The position numbers and the translations under genes were made by a program. Positions 27,280-34,887 of a stretch of 64,000 nt of DNA are shown piece after piece. The first letter of the stretch is position 1, and the number at the start of each line of letters is the position of its first letter. The DNA lies in the NCBI RefSeq assembly GCF_023078375.1, contig NZ_CP095554.1:3712501-3776500 (forward strand). The letters are read 5' to 3'. The notes under the pieces were generated by a model. It made no database searches and was not told the origin of the DNA. It saw nothing but the letters and a program-made list of their open reading frames with translations. The stretch comes from Roseomonas gilardii subsp. gilardii (GTDB lineage: Bacteria > Pseudomonadota > Alphaproteobacteria > Acetobacterales > Acetobacteraceae).

Positions 27280-27313
27280 GGGCGCGGGGGCGGCAACGCT
27301 CCCGCGCCCTTTT
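27280..27313 (+). terminator. Rho-independent terminator after class I fumarase
   Basis: GGGCGCGGG pairs with CCCGCGCCC around a 12-base loop and is followed by TTTT. It sits 28 bases after the fumarase stop. Confidence 0.88.
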
Positions 27314-27376
27314 CCGTTCCGGCAGAGGATGCCGCCCCTTTCCCCGGCGCGGCGCCCCCGGAGCAGGAGGCAGGCG

Positions 27377-27553
27377 ATGGAGGTGCGTTACCTGGAAAGC
27401 GTGGCGGGCGAGCATGTCTCCCGCGCCACGCGCTTCAACGGCCCCGGCTGGTATGTGCTGGACGACCAGGGTGACCTGGTCTCCGGCCCCTATCCGAGCC
27501 GCGAGAAGGCCGAGAAGGTGGTTGTGGAGCAGTTCACCGCCCCCAGGCCCTGA
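27377..27553 (+). CDS. Small hypothetical cytosolic protein (58 residues)
   Basis: Compact 58-residue product ([14 protein letters not shown]... [26 protein letters not shown]). The pattern of an aromatic beta-hairpin ([18 protein letters not shown]) followed by a helix resembles small domains such as SPOR-like or KOW-like folds, but no family is recognised. It has a good SD (GGAGG seven bases before ATG). The fumarase terminator lies just upstream, so it should have its own promoter. Confidence 0.65.
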   Translation: MEVRYLESVAGEHVSRATRFNGPGWYVLDDQGDLVSGPYPSREKAEKVVVEQFTAPRP

Positions 27554-27644
27554 GGCACGGCACCGCCCGCCGGGAGCGTGGCTCCGGCTGGACGTCCGGG
27601 CACCCCCGCGCCAACATCGGCGCCAGGGGAAACGGAGACCGCCC

Positions 27645-28679
27645 ATGCGCGCCCTGGTCCTGGAAAGGCAGCACGAGCTGCGACTGCGCGACATCGACCT
27701 GCCCTGGGCCCTGGGCGAGGGCGATGTCCGGATCGCCGTGAAATGCGTCGGCATCTGCGGCAGCGACCTGCATTACTACCTGCACGGTGCCATCGGCCAG
27801 TTCGTGGTGCGGGAGCCGATGGTGCTCGGCCACGAGGCCAGCGGCGTGGTGACGGAGGTCGGCGCCGGCGTCACGACGCTGAAACCCGGCGACCGCGTCT
27901 GCATGGAGCCCGGCATCCCGGACTGGACCTCGCGCGCCTCGCGGCAGGGCCTCTACAACCTCGATCCCGCCGTGCGCTTCTGGGCCACGCCGCCGGTCCA
28001 TGGCTGCCTGGCGCCGGAGGTGGTGCATCCCGCCAGCCTGACCTTCCGCCTGCCGGACCATGTGAGCTTCGCCGAGGGCGCCTTCGTCGAGCCCCTGGCC
28101 GTCGGCATGCAGGCGGCGGTGAAGGCGCGCATCGCCCCCGGCCAGATCGCGGTCGTGCTGGGCGCGGGCACGATCGGCCTGATGACCGCCCTCGCCGCCC
28201 TGGCCGCCGGATGCGCCGAGGTGGTGGTGACGGATGTGCAGGCGGAGAAGCTGGAGATCGCGGCCCGCTATGCCGGCCTCCACCCGGTGAATGTCGCGCG
28301 GGAGGATGTGGCGGAGAAGGTCCGCGCCCTGACCAGCGGCTGGGGCGCCGATGTGGTCTTCGAGGCCAGCGGCAGCCCGCGCGCCTTCGCCGGGATGATG
28401 GACCTCGCCTGCCCCGGCGGCACGGTGGTGCTGGTCGGCATCCCGCCCGGGCCGGTGCCCTTCGATGTCAGCGCGGCGCAGGTGAAGGAGCTGCGGATCG
28501 AGAACGTCTTCCGCTATGCCCATGTTTTCCCACGCGCCGTGGCGCTGCTGGCCTCCGGCAGGATCGACGTGAAGCCGCTGATCTCCCGCACCTTCCCCTT
28601 CGGGCAGGCGGTGGAGGCCTTCGAATTCGCGGCGGAAGGGCGGCCGGAGGTCATCAAGACGCAGATCGCCTTCGATTGA
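27645..28679 (+). CDS. Zinc-dependent medium-chain polyol dehydrogenase (xylitol/sorbitol type)
   Basis: Predicted to oxidise a polyol such as xylitol or sorbitol with NAD+. The 344-residue MDR enzyme has the catalytic zinc ligand motifs [11 protein letters not shown] (Cys) and LGHEASGVV (GHE). The polyol dehydrogenase signature VCMEPGIPD follows, and the coenzyme Rossmann motif is [11 protein letters not shown]. After EPGIPD the usual four structural-zinc cysteines are absent ([13 protein letters not shown]), as in bacterial xylitol dehydrogenases that lack the second zinc. Exact sugar alcohol is not determinable from sequence. Confidence 0.9.
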   Translation: MRALVLERQHELRLRDIDLPWALGEGDVRIAVKCVGICGSDLHYYLHGAIGQFVVREPMVLGHEASGVVTEVGAGVTTLKPGDRVCMEPGIPDWTSRASRQGLYNLDPAVRFWATPPVHGCLAPEVVHPASLTFRLPDHVSFAEGAFVEPLAVGMQAAVKARIAPGQIAVVLGAGTIGLMTALAALAAGCAEVVVTDVQAEKLEIAARYAGLHPVNVAREDVAEKVRALTSGWGADVVFEASGSPRAFAGMMDLACPGGTVVLVGIPPGPVPFDVSAAQVKELRIENVFRYAHVFPRAVALLASGRIDVKPLISRTFPFGQAVEAFEFAAEGRPEVIKTQIAFD

Positions 28680-28802
28680 TCGCCATGCCCCGGGACGCGG
28701 GGCCGGCCGCCGGGTATTCCGCTGGAAAAGACCGGATTATCGTGGCGTGACCCCCCGCCGGCCGGATCGACGGCTCACCTGTTGTTCGAGGAACTCTGAC
28801 CC

Positions 28803-29207
28803 ATGCGTTTTGCCGTGGACCGGCTGGACCACCTCGTCATCACCTGCCGCGACCTGGAGACCAGTGCCTCCTGGTACCAGCGCGTGCTGGGGATGGAGCG
28901 GGAAGCCTTCGGCCCGAAGAACCGGACCGCGCTGCGTTTCGGGGGCCAGAAGATCAACCTGCGCCCCATGGACGCCTCGGCGGAGGACTGGGAAACGGGG
29001 CACAACCCGACCCCGGGGGTGCAGGACCTCTGCTTTGTCGTCGCCGTCTCGGGCGAGGACATCGCGGCGCATCTGCGCGAATGCGGGGTGGCCATCCTGG
29101 ACGGGCCGGCGCCGAAATATGGCGCGCTGGGTCCCATCACCTCGGTCTATTGCCGGGACCCGGATGGCAACCTGATCGAGATCTCGACCTACTCCAACCA
29201 TTCCTGA
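28803..29207 (+). CDS. VOC (glyoxalase/bleomycin-resistance) superfamily protein
   Basis: 134 residues with two beta-alpha-beta-beta-beta modules. The N-terminal LDHLVITCRDLETSASWYQRVLGM holds the first metal ligand His. The late GNLIEISTYSNHS stretch supplies the Glu ligand, and DPDGNLIE is the typical end of VOC enzymes. This resembles the virulence-protein/glyoxalase subgroup. Reaction is unknown: could be a lyase, isomerase or dioxygenase acting on a small molecule. Stands alone between the dehydrogenase and a secreted protein gene. Confidence 0.88.
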   Translation: MRFAVDRLDHLVITCRDLETSASWYQRVLGMEREAFGPKNRTALRFGGQKINLRPMDASAEDWETGHNPTPGVQDLCFVVAVSGEDIAAHLRECGVAILDGPAPKYGALGPITSVYCRDPDGNLIEISTYSNHS

Positions 29208-29328
29208 GGCATCTGCCGCCACCCCTTACGGTTCCCAGGGGGCGCCTCACGGGGTTTTGCCCGTTCACGGCACCCACCCGCCAGGGATCGCCCCCAAATG
29301 GGCAGCGAGGCATCGGAGGGGCAGACGG

Positions 29329-29880
29329 ATGCGAGAACAGGATCGGGCGGCGATATTCCCGTGCAGGGCCGGTGCCGCCCGGCTTCCGGCCGTTCTTCTT
29401 GCCGCCGCCGTCCTGCTGACCCTGCCCGCGGCGGCACGCGCCGCCGGGCCGGCGGAGTCCTCCGGCCCGGCCGCTCGCTGCGCCCGCATCGGCGATGACG
29501 ACACGGTCCGGGGCTATGACCCTTCCCTGCGCGACGGCTTCCTGCGCGCCTGGCGGAAAAGCTTCCCTGGCGGGACAACGAAGCCGGATGAGGCCTTGCT
29601 GCGCGCCCAGTCGCATTACCGCTGCATGGACGGGCATCTCTATGCCTGTTTCACCGGGGCCAACCTGCCCTGCGACAAGCTGGACCAGCGCCGCGAGAAT
29701 GCCGGGGCGGAGGAGTTCTGCCGCCAGAACCCGGCCTCCGACTCCATCCCCATGGCCGCGACCGGCCATGACACGCCCTATGAATGGCGCTGCCGGAACG
29801 GAAGGGCGGAGGTGGTGGGCACGGTGCAGGATCTGGATGCGCGGGGCTTCGGCAAGGCGCTCTGGACTCGCATGAATTGA
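29329..29880 (+). CDS. Hypothetical secreted cysteine-containing protein
   Basis: 183 residues with a long signal peptide (RLPAVLLAAAVLLTLPAAARAAG). The mature part has spaced cysteines (ARCARIG, YRCMDGHLYACF, NLPCDK, EEFC, EWRC) that suggest disulfides in the periplasm, and the run HYRCMDGHLYACFTGANLPC looks like a small conserved domain. Family unknown. The stop lies three bases before the Fur-like box of fumC, so the gene ends inside that promoter. SD GGAGGGG before the ATG. Confidence 0.65.
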   Translation: MREQDRAAIFPCRAGAARLPAVLLAAAVLLTLPAAARAAGPAESSGPAARCARIGDDDTVRGYDPSLRDGFLRAWRKSFPGGTTKPDEALLRAQSHYRCMDGHLYACFTGANLPCDKLDQRRENAGAEEFCRQNPASDSIPMAATGHDTPYEWRCRNGRAEVVGTVQDLDARGFGKALWTRMN

Positions 29881-29882
29881 AC

Positions 29883-29899
29883 TTGATAATCATTATCAA
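29883..29899. promoter_or_regulatory. Fur-like box in front of fumC
   Basis: TTGATAAT-C-ATTATCAA is a perfect 8-1-8 inverted repeat. It matches the core of the classic ferric-uptake-regulator box (GATAAT hexamers and the inverted ATTATC). It is embedded in an AT-rich patch in otherwise very GC-rich DNA and lies 34 bases before the fumC start codon, a position suited to repression of the promoter when iron is plentiful. A different metalloregulator of the same family cannot be excluded. Confidence 0.75.
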
Positions 29900-29933
29900 T
29901 TAAATTGCCCTCCTCGCGAAAGGAGACCCGCGC

Positions 29934-31349
29934 ATGGCCGACACACGCACCGAGACCGACAGCCTCGGCACCATCGAAATTCCCGCCACCCGCTACTGGG
30001 GCCCGCAGACGGAGCGTGCCCGCCAGCTCTTCCGCATCGGCACGGAGAAGTTCCCGCCCGCGCTGATCCGCGCCGTCGGGCTGCAGAAGCAGGCCGCCGC
30101 CGAGGCCAATAAGGCGCTGGGCGAGCTGCCCGCCGAGCTGGCCGACCCGATCATCGCCGCGGCGAAGGAGATCGCGGAGAACAAGAGGGACGAGGACTTC
30201 CCCCTCCCCGTCTGGCAGACCGGCTCCGGCACCCAGACCAACATGAACGCCAACGAGGTCATCTCGAACCGCGCCAACGAGATGCTGGGCTCGCCGCTCG
30301 GCTCGCGGAAGCCGGTGCATCCGAACGACCACGTGAATCGCGGCCAGTCCTCCAACGACAGCTTCCCCACCATCATGCATGTCGCCGCCGCCGAGGCGGT
30401 GACGCACCGGCTGATCCCGGCGCTGGAGGTGCTGCTCGCCAGCCTGGAGAAGCGGGCGAAGGAATGGGACGGCATCGTGAAGGTCGGCCGCACCCATATG
30501 ATGGATGCGGTGCCGGTCACGCTGGGCCAGGAATTCGCCGCCTGGGCGCGTCAGGTGCGGCTCGGCATCGCCCGGCTGCACGATGCGCTGCCGCGCCTGC
30601 TGGTGCTGCCGCAGGGCGGCACGGCGGCGGGCACGGGCCTCAACACCCATGCCGGCTTCGCCGAGGCCTTCGCCGCGCGGATGGCGGCGCTCACCGGCCT
30701 GCACTTCACCGCCAGCCCGAATCCCTTCGAGGGCATGGGCGCGCACGACGCCTTCGTCGAGCTCCAGGGCGTGCTGAACACCATCGCCGTCTCGCTGAAC
30801 AAGCTCGGCAACGACATCCGCCTGCTGGGCTCCGGCCCGCGTTCCGGCATCTCGGAGCTGGTCATCCCGGCAGACGGGCTTTCCTCCTCGATCATGCCGG
30901 GCAAGACCAACCCGACGCAGAGCGAGGCGCTGACCATGGTCTGCGCCCAGGTGATGGGCAACACCACCACCGTCACCTTCGGGGCCGCGCAGAGCTTCCT
31001 GGAGCTGAACGTCTTCAAGCCCGTCATCATCCAGGCGGTGCTGCAATCCTGCACGCTGCTGGCCGATGCCTCCGAGAGCTTCGCCCACAACATGGTGGAC
31101 AAGCTGGAGCCGAACCGCGAGCGCATCGCCCAGAACCTCGCCAACTCCCTGATGCTGGTGACGGCGCTGAACCCGCATATCGGCTACGACAAGGCGGTGC
31201 AGATCGGGAAGCTGGCGCTGAAGGAGAACCTGCCCCTGCGCGACGCGGCCGGGAAGCTGGGCTATGTGAAGCCCGAGGACTTCGACCGCTGGGTGCGGCC
31301 GGAGGACATGATCCATCCCGGGGCCAGCCTGTCCGGCGCCGGGGGCTGA
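29934..31349 (+). CDS. fumC: Class II fumarate hydratase (iron-free)
   Basis: Stable, iron-independent fumarase of the TCA cycle. The 471-residue product has the family blocks: TGSGTQTNMNANEV near residue 98, HPNDHVNRGQSSND, GRTHMMDAVPVTLGQE and the superfamily signature GLSSSIMPGKTNPTQ near residue 318. Length is typical. The Fur-like palindrome just upstream predicts expression when iron is short, replacing the class I Fe-S enzyme encoded nearby. The SD AAGGAGA precedes the ATG. Confidence 0.97.
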   Translation: MADTRTETDSLGTIEIPATRYWGPQTERARQLFRIGTEKFPPALIRAVGLQKQAAAEANKALGELPAELADPIIAAAKEIAENKRDEDFPLPVWQTGSGTQTNMNANEVISNRANEMLGSPLGSRKPVHPNDHVNRGQSSNDSFPTIMHVAAAEAVTHRLIPALEVLLASLEKRAKEWDGIVKVGRTHMMDAVPVTLGQEFAAWARQVRLGIARLHDALPRLLVLPQGGTAAGTGLNTHAGFAEAFAARMAALTGLHFTASPNPFEGMGAHDAFVELQGVLNTIAVSLNKLGNDIRLLGSGPRSGISELVIPADGLSSSIMPGKTNPTQSEALTMVCAQVMGNTTTVTFGAAQSFLELNVFKPVIIQAVLQSCTLLADASESFAHNMVDKLEPNRERIAQNLANSLMLVTALNPHIGYDKAVQIGKLALKENLPLRDAAGKLGYVKPEDFDRWVRPEDMIHPGASLSGAGG

Positions 31350-31384
31350 CCCCCCATCGCGGCGGATATTCCGAAACGAGGCCG

Positions 31385-31624
31385 ATGCGGCATCTGGTGA
31401 AACGTTCCTTCAGCCTGGCGGGGCATCGCACCTCCGTCGCGCTGGAGCCCGATTTCTGGACGGCGCTGGAGGGCATGGCCCTCCGGCGCAACCTGCCCCT
31501 CGTCCGGCTGGTGGCCGAGGTCGATGCGGCGCGCACGGAAACCGGGATGCCGCTGGCCTCCTCCCTGCGCCTGCTGGCCCTGGCGGATGCCCGCAAGGCG
31601 GCCCAGGGGGCGGAACCGGCGTGA
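31385..31624 (+). CDS. Ribbon-helix-helix domain protein
   Basis: 79 residues. The sequence LVKRSFSLAGHRTSVALEPDFWTALEGMALRRN matches a short beta-strand followed by two helices, typical of the RHH_4-type DNA-binding fold seen in small alphaproteobacterial proteins. The stop overlaps the next start (GTGA), so the thioredoxin-like gene is translationally coupled to it. A regulatory role is possible but no target is visible. Confidence 0.75.
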   Translation: MRHLVKRSFSLAGHRTSVALEPDFWTALEGMALRRNLPLVRLVAEVDAARTETGMPLASSLRLLALADARKAAQGAEPA

Positions 31625-32001
31625 CAGACACGGCGCATCCGGAGTTCTTTGCGCGTTTTCCCATGCGGCCCGTCACCCATGACCGGCTGGATGCCGTGCT
31701 GGCCGAGGATGTGCCGCAGGCCCTGACGCTGCTCTTCCTCTGGGGCCGCGACTGCCCCAACTGCGATATCGCCAAGGCGGCGATGCTGGCGCGGCCCGAG
31801 CGCTTCCAGTGGCCGGAGCTGCGCTGGCTGCACGACAATGTCTATGACGATCCGGAGATGGCCACCCGCTTCGGCCTGCACGGCATCCCCGTCTTCTTCC
31901 TGTTCCGGGGGCGGCGCGTGGCCGGCCGCATCACCGGCTGGCCCGGTGCCGCCGCCTTCGCCGACACCATCGCACGGCAGATCGCCGCCCCGCCCCGCTG
32001 A
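31621..32001 (+). CDS. Thioredoxin-fold protein with CPNC motif
   Basis: 126 residues starting at GTG, overlapping the RHH gene. The active-site motif WGRDCPNCDIAK sits near residue 48 and the cis-proline is in HGIPVFFLF, both thioredoxin-fold features. No signal peptide, so the protein is probably cytosolic. CPNC is not the classical CGPC, so the redox partner is unknown. It may protect or reduce specific cytosolic proteins. Confidence 0.85.
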   Translation: MTDTAHPEFFARFPMRPVTHDRLDAVLAEDVPQALTLLFLWGRDCPNCDIAKAAMLARPERFQWPELRWLHDNVYDDPEMATRFGLHGIPVFFLFRGRRVAGRITGWPGAAAFADTIARQIAAPPR

Positions 32002-32083
32002 CGCCAGCTGTTCCAGGCCCGCCATGCAGGATGGCGGAAACAATGGGATGTCAGGGGGGCGCCGCCACCCCTATCCTGCCCGC

Positions 32084-32623
32084 ATGGAAGACAAGAAGCG
32101 GCTTGCCGTACAGCGAATCGAGAGCTTCATCGCCCTCAGCCGGTGGCTGGTCCTGCCGCTCCACCTGGGGCTGATCGTCTCGCTCCTGGTGCTGATCGCG
32201 ACCTTCATGCGGGAACTGCTGGGGCTGGCCCTCAGGATCGGCCGCATGAGCGAGCACGAGACCATTCTCGGCCTGCTGACGCTGATTGACCTGGCGCTGG
32301 TCGGCAGCCTGGTGGTGATCGTCGTGTTCTCCAGCTACGAGAACATCATCTCCCGGCTCAGCCCCGAAAGCAGCAGGGGCTGGCCGATCTGGCTGACCAC
32401 GGTGGACTTCGCCGGGCTGAAGCGGAAGCTCTTCGCCTCCATGGCGGCCATCTCCGCGGTGGCACTGCTGAAGGCGCTCATGCGGCTGGAGGACACCGTC
32501 AGCGAGCGGCAGTTGCTCTGGCTCGTGGTGATCAACATCGTCTTCATCGTCGGCTATGTGCTGATGAGCTTCGCCGACCGTTCCGAAAGGCCGACGGCGC
32601 CCACCTCCATGACGCCCGACTGA
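32084..32623 (+). CDS. UPF0114 (YqhA-like) integral membrane protein
   Basis: 179 residues with about four transmembrane helices, beginning near residues 20-42, 60-80, 107-125 and 138-158 by hydrophobicity. A UPF0114-like conserved loop is visible (VFSSYENIISRLSPES, DFAGLKRKL). Members of this family are of unknown function and some are linked to membrane stress. Predicted to sit in the inner membrane. Short, non-overlapping with its neighbours. Confidence 0.85.
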   Translation: MEDKKRLAVQRIESFIALSRWLVLPLHLGLIVSLLVLIATFMRELLGLALRIGRMSEHETILGLLTLIDLALVGSLVVIVVFSSYENIISRLSPESSRGWPIWLTTVDFAGLKRKLFASMAAISAVALLKALMRLEDTVSERQLLWLVVINIVFIVGYVLMSFADRSERPTAPTSMTPD

Positions 32624-32632
32624 CCGGCGGGA

Positions 32633-33139
32633 TCAGGCGCCGGCGCCGCGTGCCGCCAGGATCGAGGCGAGGTTGACCGGCCGGAAATCCCAGACATCCA
32701 CGCCGACATCCGTCTGGCGCGGGATCGGCTTCAGCCTGCCATGGCTGTGCCCATGCAGGTTGCGCCAGCCCTTGTGCATGTTCCGCCAGCTCCGGAAGGC
32801 ATAGTGGCACAGCACCAGCGGCACATCCTCCACCACGATTTCCGCATAGGGTTGCACGCTGGCCCAGGCCGGTTGTTCCGTGACGGCCGGCCCGTCATTG
32901 TTGCCGGTGACGAGATGCTTCCGGCCATGCAGGCCATCGAGCAGGGCCGCCACGGCGGGCGCCGTCCGGTTCAGCGCGACATCGCCGAGATGCCAGACCT
33001 CGTCCCCCGGGCCGACAACCTCGTTCCAGCATGCGGTCAGCGCCGCATCCATCGCGGCCACGGACGGAAAAGGGCGCCGGTAGAGACCCAGCGCCCCGCC
33101 ATGGCCGAAATGCGTGTCGGCGGTGAAGAAGACCGTCAG
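32633..33139 (-). CDS. Calcineurin-like metallophosphoesterase (start codon uncertain)
   Basis: Binuclear metallophosphoesterase with motifs in the right order: ADTHFGHGG (DxH), WHLGDVALN (GD), GNNDG (GNHD variant), CHYAF and LHGHSHGR. The DxH motif lies upstream of the first ordinary start (GTG 33061), and the only open-frame start-like codon before it is CTG at 33139. So the gene either uses CTG or has suffered an indel near the gcrA 3' end. It lies 22 bases beyond the gcrA stop, on the same strand. Nucleotide or phosphoprotein substrate unknown. Confidence 0.75.
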   Translation of the reverse strand: MTVFFTADTHFGHGGALGLYRRPFPSVAAMDAALTACWNEVVGPGDEVWHLGDVALNRTAPAVAALLDGLHGRKHLVTGNNDGPAVTEQPAWASVQPYAEIVVEDVPLVLCHYAFRSWRNMHKGWRNLHGHSHGRLKPIPRQTDVGVDVWDFRPVNLASILAARGAGA

Positions 33140-33161
33140 CGGCGTCGTGCCGGCAGGCGGA

Positions 33162-33707
33162 TCAGGCGGCGTCCTCTCGCCGGTCGCGCGCCTTCACATA
33201 GGCGATGGAGGCATGCTCGGCGCAATAGGGACGGCCCTGCACCGCCTCGGCCGTGCAGAAGCGGAATTCCGGGGTGCCCGGCTCGCCGATCGGCCAGCAG
33301 CAGGTGCGCGCGCCGGTACGCTGGAAGGGCCGCACCACCGGCGGCGGAGCGACCGGCGCGCGGGGCGCCGGAGCGCTGCGCGGGGCCGGAGCCGGTGCGG
33401 AAACGGGGGGCGCCATGACAGCCGGCGCGGCCGCCGCCGGGCGCGGTGCGGGCGGCACGGGCAAGGGCGGCGGCGCGGCGGGGCGCGGGGCTTCCGCGAC
33501 GGCACGGGGCGTGGCGGGTTCGGCCATGCGCGCCTCTCCCGCCTCCTCACGCCGGATGGGGCTGGGACGCGCGGAGAGGTTCAGGCGATGCGCCTTGCCC
33601 ACCACGGCATTCTTCGAGATTCCCATGCGGCGGCCGATCTCGGCCGTCGAATGTCCTTCGGCCCAGAGAGCCTGCAGCGTCTCGATCGCTTCGGCGGTCC
33701 ACTCCAT
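33162..33707 (-). CDS. gcrA: GcrA cell-cycle regulator
   Basis: Alphaproteobacterial transcription factor that acts with RNA polymerase at promoters carrying CcrM-methylated GANTC. The 181-residue product has the N-terminal helix-turn-helix (WTAEAIETLQALWAEGHSTAEIGRRMG ... SKNAVVGKAHRLNL), a long Pro/Ala linker, and the C-terminal GcrA motif with CCWPIGEPGTP and FRFC, PYCAEH. SD GGAGGAG precedes the ATG. Candidate DnaA boxes stand about 100 bases upstream. Its presence implies a CcrM-type cell-cycle circuit. Confidence 0.93.
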   Translation of the reverse strand: MEWTAEAIETLQALWAEGHSTAEIGRRMGISKNAVVGKAHRLNLSARPSPIRREEAGEARMAEPATPRAVAEAPRPAAPPPLPVPPAPRPAAAAPAVMAPPVSAPAPAPRSAPAPRAPVAPPPVVRPFQRTGARTCCWPIGEPGTPEFRFCTAEAVQGRPYCAEHASIAYVKARDRREDAA

Positions 33708-33800
33708 CAGGGACTCCTCCGTATCCAGCACCGCTAAATACGGTAGGTGAATGCGCCCCTTTCCCACAAGATGCAGAACAGTTCCCAGGCACGCAAAAGT

Positions 33801-33820
33801 TGTGGACGGATTGTGGATAC
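33801..33820 (-). promoter_or_regulatory. Two candidate DnaA boxes upstream of gcrA
   Basis: On the minus strand, GTATCCACA (33812-33820) matches the DnaA box TTATNCACA at 8 of 9 positions. A second, weaker site CCGTCCACA (33801-33809) lies 11 bases away, one helical turn. They are about 95-113 bases upstream of the gcrA start. In Caulobacter, DnaA is known to activate gcrA, so the position is meaningful, but the second site is poor and no footprint data exist. Confidence 0.45.
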
Positions 33821-33835
33821 CGGGGAGAAGCGGCG

Positions 33836-34804
33836 TCAGAACAACAGTCCCTTGCGCAGCATCCCGTGCACGCCCTTCTCGCCGTTCACCGTCTGCGTCA
33901 CGCGGAAATCCACCGCGAGGGAACAGAACTGATAGGCATCGGCGGGCGAGAGATTGGTGCGCGACGCGATGAAGGCGATCATCTCGCGCAGCGCCTGCTT
34001 CATGGCGAGGTCGAGATCCTCGTTCATCCCCATGGTGATGAAATGCGTCGCCGTCTCCGCGCGCGGGAAACGCAGCAGCGGGTCCTTCGCGCCGCCGCCC
34101 TTTTCCAGCGTCAGGCGGAAATGCCCGTCGAGGCAGATTTCCAGCGCGTTGATGCAGACCTCGCCGTCGCCCTGCACGCCGTGCCCATCGCCCGCGGAGA
34201 AGAGAGCGCCCTCCATATGCACCGGCAGGTAGAGCGTGGCCCCCGCGCCCAGTTCCTTGTTGTCGAGGTTGCCGCCATGGGCACGCGGTTCCTTGGTGTT
34301 GATGCGCCCCCATTCGCGCGGTGGCGCCACGCCCATCACGCCGAAGAAGGGCGCGAGCGGCAGGGTGATCTCGCGCGCCATCGGCAGGCGGCAGGTCATC
34401 GCCTCCCGGTCCACCGGGATGTGCAGCATGCGCGAGAAGGGGAAATCCTCCGGCAGCGTGCCCATCAGCGGGCGGAAGCCGCAGAAGCCCCAGTCGGCGC
34501 CGAGATCGATGCGCTCGATCTCCACGCGCAGCATGTCGCCGGGCTCCGCGCCCCGCACCGCCACAGGTCCGGTCAGGATATGGCCCGCCCCCAGGCGCGG
34601 CACCTGCGCCGCATGGATCGCGGCCAGGGCGGGCGGGATGGCGAGGCCGCTTTCCGGCGGCGGCATGATCTCCGGTGCGCCGGAGACGCATTGCAGGACC
34701 ACGAGATCCCCGGACTCCACCGTGGCGACCGGCGGGAAGGCGGGATCGAAGACCCCCCAGCGCACGGTCTCGGGCGTCGCGGCGATATGATGCGTCTGGG
34801 GCAT
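33836..34804 (-). CDS. Acetamidase/formamidase family protein
   Basis: Predicted amidase hydrolysing acetamide or formamide to ammonia. The 322-residue FmdA/AmdA-type protein has MPQTHHIAATPETVRWGVFDPA at its start, LTGPVAVRGAEPGDMLRVEIERI, EHGG-like stretches and a conserved GNLDNKELGAGATLYLPVHMEGALFSAGDGH block. Cytosolic. It lies 31 bases before the DnaA-box region of gcrA but is unrelated. SD CAGGAGG before the ATG. Exact substrate uncertain: the family also includes other amidases. Confidence 0.9.
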   Translation of the reverse strand: MPQTHHIAATPETVRWGVFDPAFPPVATVESGDLVVLQCVSGAPEIMPPPESGLAIPPALAAIHAAQVPRLGAGHILTGPVAVRGAEPGDMLRVEIERIDLGADWGFCGFRPLMGTLPEDFPFSRMLHIPVDREAMTCRLPMAREITLPLAPFFGVMGVAPPREWGRINTKEPRAHGGNLDNKELGAGATLYLPVHMEGALFSAGDGHGVQGDGEVCINALEICLDGHFRLTLEKGGGAKDPLLRFPRAETATHFITMGMNEDLDLAMKQALREMIAFIASRTNLSPADAYQFCSLAVDFRVTQTVNGEKGVHGMLRKGLLF

Positions 34805-34887
34805 GGGGCCTCCTGCGGGGCGATGGGCGCCGGCCGAGTCTGGTGCGCACGGAAATGTTCCGCATCGCGCCAGGCTTGGCGAGGGCC

